Positions 1-5,247 of a stretch of 5,886 nucleotides of DNA are shown in pieces (within the stretch, counting starts at the first letter, position 1; each line of letters begins with the position of its first letter). The DNA is from SIG437 sp045576235. Its GTDB lineage: Bacteria; Bacillota; Clostridia; UBA1381; UBA9506. Made by a program: the position numbers and the translations under genes. The stretch is from positions 1-5,886 of the forward strand of contig JAZNGA010000022.1 of NCBI GenBank assembly GCA_045576235.1, in the 5' to 3' direction. The notes under the pieces are model-generated. The model worked only from the letters and a program-made list of their open reading frames with translations. It made no database searches and was not told the DNA's origin.

Positions 1-5
1 CCAAT

Positions 6-1943
6 TTAGTCAAGCTCAAATGCTCCGGTATAAAGCTGATAATATGTTCCTTTATCAGCAATCAGTTTTTCGTGATTTCCACGTTCGATAATTCTTCCTT
101 TGTCAAGCACCATAATAACATCAGAATTTTTAACCGTTGACAGTCTGTGCGCAATCACAAAAACCGTTCTGCCTTTCATAAGCTTATCCATACCTTCCTG
201 AACTAACTTTTCTGTTCGTGTATCAATGGAGGATGTTGCTTCGTCCAAAATCATAACCGGCGGATTTGAAACTGCGGCACGCGCAATAGATATAAGCTGT
301 CTTTGTCCTTGTGAAAGTCCACTGCCGTCGCCTTTTAAAACAGTATTATACCCTTGGGGGAGCATACGGATAAATCCGTCAGCATTAGCAAGTTTTGCGG
401 CAGCAATGCACTCATCATCAGTTGCATATGGGTTACCGTATCTTATATTATCCATGACAGTCCCCGTAAACAGATTTACGTCTTGCAGAACAACACCGAG
501 AGAACGGCGAAGGTCTGCTTTTTTAATTTTATTAATATTAATACCGTCATAACGTATCTTACCGTCGGCAATATCATAAAAACGATTAATCAGATTGGTG
601 ATTGTGGTTTTTCCTGCACCCGTTGCACCTACAAAGGCAATCTTTTGTCCGGGTTCGGCATAAAGTGAAATATCGTGTAAAACTTGTTTTTCAGGAACAT
701 ATCCAAAATCCACTTTGTCAAGAACAACGCTTCCTTCAAGCTTTGTATAAGTAACAGTTCCGTCGTGATGAGGATGTTTCCATGCCCACATTCCGGTTCT
801 GTTTTTAACTTCGCTTATTACTCCGTTTTCTTCTTTGACATTAACAAGTGTTACATACCCCTCATCTGTTTCAGGTATCTCGTCCATAAAAGCAAATATA
901 CGGGAAGCTCCGGCAAGTGCTGTGACGATAGAATTAAATTGATTTGAAATCTGCGAAACAGGACCGGTAAAGTTTCTTGACAGCGTAAGGAAAGAAGCAA
1001 TCATACCGAGAGTAAGCGGACCTGTTCCTGTAAGTCCAAGATTTGTTACCCCTGCGATTGCCATATACGCACCGAGAATTGCAATTATTATATATTGAAC
1101 ATATCCAAGCGCATTCATCATAGGCATCATAGAGTGTGCATAACCATTTGCGCTTGCTGCACTGGTTGCCCAGGCTTTGTTTTTCTTCCGCAATTCTTCC
1201 TTTGCTTTTTCCTCATGGCAAAATACCTTGATAACCTTTTGTCCGTTTACCATTTCTTCCACATAGCCGTTTACATCTGCAAGTGTTTTTTGCTGCATCA
1301 TAAAGAATACGCCTATTTTACCTGTTATCGCTTTCACTATCTGCAAAACCAAAAATATAACAACAACTGCAACAATGGTCAGCCATACGCTGATACCGAG
1401 CATGCTTACAAATACCGCAACTATTGTAAATACCGAAGATACAAGCTGTGCCATAGCGATTGCAATCATTTGACGAAGGGTGTCGGTATCGTTGGTGTAT
1501 AAGCTCATAATGTCCCCGTGTGTACGAGTGTCAAATGCACGAATTGGAAGCCGCTGCATTTTTTCAAACATTTCATCACGGATTTTTTTAAGTGTGCCTT
1601 GCGCTATCGTAACCATAACTCGATTGTAAAACAAAGTTGAAAGTACACCTATCAGATAAAATATACCTATCACAACCAAAGCTTTCAAAAGCCCCGAAAA
1701 GACAGGGGCGGAACTGCCGAGTAAAGGTGTAATATAATCATCAATAAGTGATTGCAAAAAAAGTGAAGAAGCGGCAGAGGCAATGGCGCTTAGTAATATG
1801 CAAATCACAACAAAAATAAGCTGACCCTTATAGTCTTTCATATAGGAAAGCAATCTTCCGAAAGATTTTAAATCGAAATGGGCTTTAGGTGGCATACCTT
1901 CGGAAATTTTCCCCATAGGAGGCATTTTTTCTTTCTTATTCAT
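6..1943 (-). CDS. ABC exporter half-transporter, catalytic subunit of a heterodimer (permease + ATPase)
   Basis: A 645-residue membrane protein with a six-helix type IV exporter domain fused to a nucleotide-binding domain. Hydrophobic segments lie near residues 41-67, 85-105, 165-185, 187-207, 280-300 and 310-335. The ATPase shows Walker A GATGAGKT (439-446), Q-loop Q487, signature LSQGQ (543-547, Gln replacing the first Gly of LSGGQ), Walker B with D567 and catalytic E568, and switch H599. So its Walker A/B side is intact and its signature is degenerate, the complement of the upstream subunit. Residues 357-405 form a linker longer than usual, containing WAWKHPH. The reading frame is open for 13 more codons upstream, but I chose the ATG at 1943: it follows AAAGGAG by nine bases and overlaps the preceding stop (ATGAATAA), suggesting translational coupling. 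Family knowledge (TM287/288, LmrCD, BmrCD) supports export of hydrophobic drugs or lipids; the substrate is unknown. Confidence 0.95.
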   Translation of the reverse strand: MNKKEKMPPMGKISEGMPPKAHFDLKSFGRLLSYMKDYKGQLIFVVICILLSAIASAASSLFLQSLIDDYITPLLGSSAPVFSGLLKALVVIGIFYLIGVLSTLFYNRVMVTIAQGTLKKIRDEMFEKMQRLPIRAFDTRTHGDIMSLYTNDTDTLRQMIAIAMAQLVSSVFTIVAVFVSMLGISVWLTIVAVVVIFLVLQIVKAITGKIGVFFMMQQKTLADVNGYVEEMVNGQKVIKVFCHEEKAKEELRKKNKAWATSAASANGYAHSMMPMMNALGYVQYIIIAILGAYMAIAGVTNLGLTGTGPLTLGMIASFLTLSRNFTGPVSQISNQFNSIVTALAGASRIFAFMDEIPETDEGYVTLVNVKEENGVISEVKNRTGMWAWKHPHHDGTVTYTKLEGSVVLDKVDFGYVPEKQVLHDISLYAEPGQKIAFVGATGAGKTTITNLINRFYDIADGKIRYDGININKIKKADLRRSLGVVLQDVNLFTGTVMDNIRYGNPYATDDECIAAAKLANADGFIRMLPQGYNTVLKGDGSGLSQGQRQLISIARAAVSNPPVMILDEATSSIDTRTEKLVQEGMDKLMKGRTVFVIAHRLSTVKNSDVIMVLDKGRIIERGNHEKLIADKGTYYQLYTGAFELD

Positions 1944-3687
1944 TATCTCCGTCTCCTTTCTTCTGTGATTCATATACCTCACGGTAAATATTGCAATTTT
2001 CCAGTAGCTCTGTATGATTTCCGACAGCAGCTATTTTGCCGTCGTCCAAAACAACAATCTGGTCTGCGTGTTGCACTGAGCTTACACGTTGAGCAATAAT
2101 AATTTTAGTAGTATCAGGAATATACTCTGCAAAAGATTTCTGAATAGTCGCATCGGTTTTGGTATCTACTGCACTTGTTGAATCGTCCAATATCAAAACC
2201 TTTGGCTTTTTCAGGAGTGCCCTGGCAATGCAAAGTCGCTGTTTTTGTCCGCCCGATACATTTGTTCCGCCTTGCTCGATATAAGTATCATACTTATCGG
2301 GAAAACTTTGTATAAATTCGTCAGCACAAGCAAGTTTGCAAGCGGTTTCTATTTCTTCATCAGTAGCGTTTTCGTTGCCCCAACGCAGATTTTCTTTAAT
2401 TGTTCCTGAAAACAGTTCATTCTTCTGAAGTACCATAGCAACAGCATTACGAAGTACATCCAGATCATATTTTCTCACATCGATGCCGCCCAGGGTGAGC
2501 CGTCCTCCCGTTACATCATAAAGGCGGGGAATTAATTGAACAAGACTTGATTTTGATGAACCGGTACCGCCTATTATGCCCACAGTTTCTCCTGAAGATA
2601 TAGAAAGATTTATATTATCAAGTACCTTTTTGTCGGCTTTGGAAGCATAAATAAAATCAACGTCCTCAAAACAGATAGAGCCGTCTTCTACCATCATTTC
2701 AGGATTAGAGGGATTTGCTATATCGGTTTTCTCGTCCAATATTTCTGCAACACGACGCATGGAGGCGATGGATATGGTCATCATAGCGAAAATCATTGAG
2801 AGCATCATAAGGCTCATAAGAATTTGAATTGCATAGGAAAACAAAGCGGTCAAATCGCCCGTTGTCATTCCCAAAGCAGGATTGTTTCCGCTTGCAATAA
2901 TCGCCTTTGCACCAATCCAGGAAATAAGTATCATACATGCATACATAAAAAACTGCATAATGGGAGAGTTAAAAGCAAGCAATCTTTCGCCCTTTGCAAA
3001 ATCATTATAAATACTCTTTGATATTCCCTTGAACTTATCGATTTCGTAATCTTCACGATTGAATGACTTTACAACGCGGATTCCACGCACGTTTTCCTGC
3101 ACCACGTTGTTCAGTTCATCATAGGTATGAAAAACACGGTTGAAAATCGGATTTACTTTTTTGATAATCAGCAGTAGCAATAGCGACATCAAAGGAATAA
3201 CCGCAAGAAAAATAAATGATACCGTGCTGTTTATGCGAAAGGATACGATCATTGAAAATAAAAGCATAACCGGACCGCGAATTGCCATACGGATAAGCAT
3301 TTGATATGCATTTTGAATGTTTGTAACGTCGGTGGTTAAACGGGTTACGATAGAAGCAGTTGAAAACTTATCTATGTTTGAGAAAGCAAAAGTCTGAACA
3401 TTATCGTACATATCTTGTCGCAAGTTTGCAGAAAAGCCTACCGATGTTTTAGCTGCGATATGTGCCGAAAGCACTCCGGTAAAAAGCTGAAACGCTGCAA
3501 ATAACAACAGTGCAATACCGTATTTCCAAACAGCACTCATATTACCCAGGTCAATACCCTTGTCAATTACCTCTGCCATACAAAGCGGTATTAAAATCTC
3601 AAAAGCCGCTTCAAGTATGGATAAAAGAATGGTGTAAACAGAGCCTTTTTTATGTTCACGCAGGCTCCTTGCTAATGTTTTAATCAT
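1936..3687 (-). CDS. ABC exporter half-transporter, degenerate-site subunit of a heterodimer (permease + ATPase)
   Basis: A 583-residue half-transporter, first of the exporter pair to be transcribed. Six hydrophobic segments lie near residues 18-40, 56-77, 130-150, 156-176, 243-263 and 280-305, followed by an ATPase domain. Walker A is GGTGSSKS (373-380), Q-loop Q421, and the signature is canonical VSGGQ (477-481). Walker B ends in D501-D502, so aspartate replaces the catalytic glutamate, and Q533 replaces the switch histidine (AQRVSSV). In known heterodimers such as TM287/288 these changes mark the subunit whose own Walker A/B lines the non-hydrolysing site, while its signature completes the active site on the partner. 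The ATG at 3687 has a strong GAAGGAGG five bases upstream. The final eight bases overlap the start of the partner gene. A promoter with a MarR-type operator lies directly upstream, so derepression by the MarR ligand is the likely control. Assignment as a multidrug-type exporter rests on family and context; the substrate is not visible. Confidence 0.95.
   Translation of the reverse strand: MIKTLARSLREHKKGSVYTILLSILEAAFEILIPLCMAEVIDKGIDLGNMSAVWKYGIALLLFAAFQLFTGVLSAHIAAKTSVGFSANLRQDMYDNVQTFAFSNIDKFSTASIVTRLTTDVTNIQNAYQMLIRMAIRGPVMLLFSMIVSFRINSTVSFIFLAVIPLMSLLLLLIIKKVNPIFNRVFHTYDELNNVVQENVRGIRVVKSFNREDYEIDKFKGISKSIYNDFAKGERLLAFNSPIMQFFMYACMILISWIGAKAIIASGNNPALGMTTGDLTALFSYAIQILMSLMMLSMIFAMMTISIASMRRVAEILDEKTDIANPSNPEMMVEDGSICFEDVDFIYASKADKKVLDNINLSISSGETVGIIGGTGSSKSSLVQLIPRLYDVTGGRLTLGGIDVRKYDLDVLRNAVAMVLQKNELFSGTIKENLRWGNENATDEEIETACKLACADEFIQSFPDKYDTYIEQGGTNVSGGQKQRLCIARALLKKPKVLILDDSTSAVDTKTDATIQKSFAEYIPDTTKIIIAQRVSSVQHADQIVVLDDGKIAAVGNHTELLENCNIYREVYESQKKGDGDNE
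1953..1958 (-). promoter_or_regulatory. Ribosome binding site of the second exporter gene
   Basis: On the minus strand AAGGAG lies nine bases before the ATG at 1943, inside the last codons of the upstream exporter gene. A second purine cluster, GGAG, sits closer to the start. This site supports the ATG at 1943 over the upstream ATGs at 1982 and 1973. Confidence 0.75.
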
Positions 3688-3692
3688 AATGT

Positions 3693-3699
3693 CCTCCTT
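3693..3699 (-). promoter_or_regulatory. Strong ribosome binding site of the first exporter gene
   Basis: AAGGAGG on the minus strand, five bases before the ATG at 3687. It is a near-perfect anti-Shine-Dalgarno match and fixes this start codon. Confidence 0.85.
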
Positions 3700-3704
3700 C
3701 TTAG

Positions 3705-3718
3705 TGTAGCACGCTACA
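3705..3718 (-). promoter_or_regulatory. Operator of the exporter operon, predicted MarR binding site
   Basis: A perfect inverted repeat with six-base arms and a two-base centre, TGTAGC-AC-GCTACA. The 18 bases 3705-3722 are repeated exactly at 4205-4222 in front of marR. The site abuts the predicted -10 box (3720-3725) and would cover the transcription start, so a bound repressor would block initiation. MarR proteins typically bind inverted repeats of about this size near their own promoters. Assignment to the adjacent MarR is inferred from the paired placement. Confidence 0.85.
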
Positions 3719-3719
3719 T

Positions 3720-3748
3720 ATTAAATTTAAGTAAAAGCCGATATACTA
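3720..3748 (-). promoter_or_regulatory. Predicted promoter of the exporter operon
   Basis: On the minus strand the -10 candidate is TTTAAT (3725-3720, five of six consensus bases) and the -35 candidate is TAGTAT (3748-3743, three of six), with a 17-base spacer. The -35 is weak. The call rests mainly on the identical position relative to the operator as in the much stronger marR promoter. The -35 lies within the loop of the hairpin at 3728-3760. Confidence 0.6.
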
Positions 3749-3760
3749 CCGGCTTACTTA
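3728..3760 (-). terminator. Hairpin at the end of marR, possible weak terminator or attenuator
   Basis: TAAGTAAGCCG pairs with CGGCTTTTACTTA in the marR transcript, an 11-base-pair stem with a two-base bulge and a nine-base loop. The marR stop codon is the first three bases of the stem. The core AAGCCG/CGGCTT is followed by a T-rich but interrupted tract, so termination would be partial. Readthrough from the marR promoter into the exporter genes is therefore possible. It overlaps the exporter promoter. Confidence 0.45.
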
Positions 3761-4177
3761 TTCAAGATTTTTATAAACTATTAGCAGCATTTTCCTCAAT
3801 CGTTCAATATCTTTATCGGAAAGAGAGGCCAACATTTTTTGTTCATTTGCCAAAATATTATGCTCCATATTCATTCCCAGAGCTTCTGCCTGATTGGTTA
3901 ATTTAACAATTTTATTTCGCTTATCATGATTGTCTGTCTGGCTTACAACATGACCGTTTTGTTCCATCCTTGAAACAATGCCTACCACGGTTGGATGCGA
4001 TACCTCCAAAAATACCTCGATTTCTTTTTGTGTTGCTTGTCCTCCGCATTTATGTAAAAATGCAAACACACGGCTTTGTGCCAAAGTGAGATTATAATGC
4101 TTCAAATCTGCATCAGCTTTAACTTTTAACTTATCATTTATGTTTTTGATAAGATAACCGATATCTTTCTTAGGCAC
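3758..4177 (-). CDS. MarR-family transcriptional repressor, predicted to control itself and the exporter
   Basis: A 139-residue protein, normal length for MarR regulators, which act as dimers with a winged helix-turn-helix in each subunit. The DNA-binding part spans about residues 31-95: a helix near LTLAQSRVFAFL, recognition helix around SHPTVVGIVSRMEQNG (60-75) and a wing with the family's D-x-R motif (D85, R87). Flanking N- and C-terminal helices (about 5-28 and 100-137) would form the dimer interface. The start is GTG at 4177, preceded by an A8G6 purine run eight bases away. The ATG at 4182 is out of frame. Two identical inverted repeats, at its own promoter and at that of the downstream exporter pair, are the expected binding sites. 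In this family small hydrophobic or phenolic ligands usually relieve repression; the ligand here is unknown. Confidence 0.92.
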   Translation of the reverse strand: MPKKDIGYLIKNINDKLKVKADADLKHYNLTLAQSRVFAFLHKCGGQATQKEIEVFLEVSHPTVVGIVSRMEQNGHVVSQTDNHDKRNKIVKLTNQAEALGMNMEHNILANEQKMLASLSDKDIERLRKMLLIVYKNLE

Positions 4178-4185
4178 GGCATATA

Positions 4186-4199
4186 CCCCCCTTTTTTTT
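4186..4199 (-). promoter_or_regulatory. Ribosome binding site of marR made of two homopolymer runs
   Basis: The minus strand reads eight A followed by six G, ending eight bases before the GTG start at 4177. It has good purine content but lacks a normal GGAGG core. Both runs are prone to strand slippage, which would change spacing or strength of translation initiation without touching the coding frame. Confidence 0.6.
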
Positions 4200-4203
4200 A
4201 TAA

Positions 4204-4219
4204 ATGTAGCACGCTACAT
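4204..4219 (-). promoter_or_regulatory. Operator of marR, predicted autoregulatory MarR site
   Basis: A perfect inverted repeat with seven-base arms and a two-base centre, ATGTAGC-AC-GCTACAT. It directly abuts the -10 box at 4220-4225 and covers the expected transcription start near 4213. It shares an 18-base identity with the exporter operator. This is a textbook position for autorepression. Confidence 0.88.
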
Positions 4220-4248
4220 ATTGTATCAAAGAAAATACGCAATGTCAA
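4220..4248 (-). promoter_or_regulatory. Promoter of marR
   Basis: On the minus strand, a perfect -35 TTGACA (4248-4243), a 17-base spacer and -10 TACAAT (4225-4220, five of six). It is a strong sigma-A promoter placed to be blocked by the adjoining operator. The predicted 5' leader is about 35 bases. Confidence 0.88.
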
Positions 4249-4286
4249 TGGATTTTATAAATTTCATACCTATATGAACTGTTTCG

Positions 4287-4324
4287 TTTTGATATCGATT
4301 GAATGTATCATGAACATATCAAAA
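4287..4324. repeat. Inverted repeat TTTTGATAT / ATATCAAAA
   Basis: Perfect nine-base arms at 4287-4295 and 4316-4324 around a 20-base spacer. The centre-to-centre distance is about 29 bases, close to three helical turns, so it could be a protein-binding pair as easily as an RNA stem. The same word recurs in direct orientation at 4446-4454. Confidence 0.6.
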
Positions 4325-4332
4325 AAGTGAGT

Positions 4333-4376
4333 CCACATTGAGATTCGGGCAGTTCACGTAAATTTTCTCAATGCGG
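4333..4376. repeat. Inverted repeat CCACATTGAGA / TCTCAATGCGG
   Basis: Eleven-base arms with a single mismatch (4333-4343 and 4366-4376) and a 22-base spacer. No gene is assigned to it. It could fold in RNA from either strand. Confidence 0.6.
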
Positions 4377-4500
4377 CATCAAAGTTGGCATTAGGGTAAT
4401 TTTTTGCATCATCCAAGATGCAAAACCCCTTATATTTCAAGGGAATTTTGATATATTCAAATTGATATGAAGTACACCGAAGCTCGTCACACCTTAAATA
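4354..4500 (-). other. Open frame without a start codon, possible gene remnant
   Basis: The minus strand is open for 48 codons between an in-frame TAA just upstream of 4500 and a TGA at 4356-4354. The later part reads ILDDAKNYPNANFDAALRKF, a plausible protein composition. There is no ATG, and the internal TTG has no ribosome binding site, so it is not an intact gene. It may be the 3' end of a decayed gene, or chance. I do not recognise the family. Confidence 0.2.
4402..4425. repeat. Perfect hairpin TTTTGCATC / GATGCAAAA
   Basis: Nine-base perfect arms around a six-base loop (ATCCAA). GGG at 4394-4396 could also pair with CCC at 4426-4428 across an internal bulge. Neither strand has a T-tract after the stem (CCCCTT on plus, AAATTACC on minus), so it is not a standard terminator. 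Confidence 0.65.
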
Positions 4501-4521
4501 TTATAAAAATGTTTGGTTTTC

Positions 4522-4550
4522 TTGTAATTTAAGATATAATATGATATAAT
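4522..4550 (+). promoter_or_regulatory. Promoter of the two-component operon
   Basis: TTGTAA (4522-4527, four of six), a 17-base spacer and a perfect TATAAT (4545-4550). A second perfect TATAAT lies ten bases upstream at 4535-4540 with a poor -35 (TTGGTT, 4513-4518), so two start points are possible. The predicted leader is short, about 18 bases. Confidence 0.7.
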
Positions 4551-4563
4551 TAATGAAGCAAAA

Positions 4564-4569
4564 GAGGTG
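4564..4569 (+). promoter_or_regulatory. Ribosome binding site of the response regulator
   Basis: GAGGTG five bases before the ATG at 4575, within AAAGAGGTGAG. It supports this start. Confidence 0.75.
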
Positions 4570-4574
4570 AGATT

Positions 4575-5246
4575 ATGCGACTTTTGGTTGTTGAAGATGA
4601 AAAGCATCTTAATAAAACACTAACGGAAAGACTGACAAAAATCGGTTATACAGTTGACAGTTGCTTTGATGGCGAAGATGCTTTATATTATATAGAGAAC
4701 ACACAATATGACGGAATTATACTTGATGTTATGATGCCGAAGATTAATGGTTTTGATGTTCTTCGTATTATGCGTGATAAGAAAATATTAACTCCTGTTT
4801 TGATGCTCACGGCGAAGGATTCGGATGAAGATATAATAATGGGACTTGATACCGGAGCAAATGATTATCTTACAAAACCATTTTCTTTTGATGTTCTCTC
4901 AGCAAGAATAAGAGCAATGCTTCGCATAAAAGAGAACGTAACGAGCACCGTGCTTGAAATCGCAGATTTAAGCATAGATACAACAACAAGAGTTGTAATG
5001 CGTGGAGATACAGTAATTGAGCTTTCGTCAAAGGAGTACTCTGTACTTGAATACCTTATGCGAAATAAAGGCATTATCGTATCAAAAGAAAAGATTGAAG
5101 AAAATATTTGGAACTATGAATACGAGGGTTCGAGCGATGTTATAAAGGTATATATACACCATCTGCGTAAAAAGATTGATGATAACTACGAGAAAAAACT
5201 GCTCCATACTATAAAAAATGTGGGGTACGTGATAAAGGGAGATTGA
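4575..5246 (+). CDS. OmpR/PhoB-family response regulator
   Basis: A 223-residue two-domain regulator of normal family length. The receiver domain (about 1-118) has the acidic pocket E7-D8, phosphoacceptor D51 in ILDVMMP, T79 and K101 in the LTKPF motif. The C-terminal winged helix (about 126-221) shows LSSKEYSVLEYLM, the recognition-helix region VIKVYIHHLRKKI and the closing GYVIKGD wing. It should dimerise on phosphorylation by the kinase encoded one base downstream and bind direct-repeat DNA to activate or repress transcription. It is transcribed divergently from the MarR-exporter locus with its own promoter, which leaves open whether it acts on that locus, on itself or elsewhere. All key phosphorylation residues are present, so it should be functional. 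The target genes cannot be read from the sequence. Confidence 0.96.
   Translation: MRLLVVEDEKHLNKTLTERLTKIGYTVDSCFDGEDALYYIENTQYDGIILDVMMPKINGFDVLRIMRDKKILTPVLMLTAKDSDEDIIMGLDTGANDYLTKPFSFDVLSARIRAMLRIKENVTSTVLEIADLSIDTTTRVVMRGDTVIELSSKEYSVLEYLMRNKGIIVSKEKIEENIWNYEYEGSSDVIKVYIHHLRKKIDDNYEKKLLHTIKNVGYVIKGD
5234..5240 (+). promoter_or_regulatory. Ribosome binding site of the sensor kinase
   Basis: AAAGGGA, within AAAGGGAG, sits seven bases before the ATG at 5248, inside the last codons of the regulator gene. Together with the one-base gap between stop and start (TGA-G-ATG) it indicates coupled translation. Confidence 0.75.
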
Positions 5247-5247
5247 G

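Larger units (their letters stand above)
4249..4521. other. Gene-poor divergent intergenic block with three inverted repeats
   Basis: About 270 bases between the marR promoter and the response-regulator promoter, upstream of both and so outside both predicted messages. It contains inverted repeats at 4287-4324, 4333-4376 and 4402-4425, a weak CCCTT/AAGGG stem (4427-4443), recurring TTTTGATAT words (4287, 4446; inverted at 4316), and a start-less open frame on the minus strand (4354-4500). I recognise no riboswitch, tRNA or mobile-element end here. Confidence 0.6.

Noticed and set aside
1095..1502. Plus-strand open frame of 135 codons, and similar ones at 226-552, 354-668, 684-947, 1878-2099 and 2824-3021
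   Set aside because: They lie wholly or mostly opposite the two exporter genes, have cysteine/histidine/tyrosine-rich low-quality translations, and show no family motifs.
1944..1982. Longer start for the second exporter gene (658 residues)
   Set aside because: It would overlap the upstream gene by 47 bases. The added peptide is charged and unlike the family N-terminus, and the ATG at 1943 has a well-placed ribosome binding site.
2705..2938. Minus-strand open frame of 77 codons in another frame inside the first exporter gene
   Set aside because: It is a shadow of a gene with clear conserved motifs, and its translation matches nothing recognisable.
4180..4182. ATG just upstream as the marR start
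   Set aside because: It is out of frame with the MarR reading frame; the GTG at 4177 is in frame and properly spaced from the purine run.
4402..4425. Hairpin as a rho-independent terminator
   Set aside because: No T-tract follows the stem on either strand, and both flanking genes are transcribed away from it.
4249..4521. Insertion sequence, riboswitch or CRISPR array
   Set aside because: There are no transposase motifs, no matching terminal repeats with target duplication, no regularly spaced direct repeats, and the block lies upstream of the predicted transcription starts rather than in a leader.
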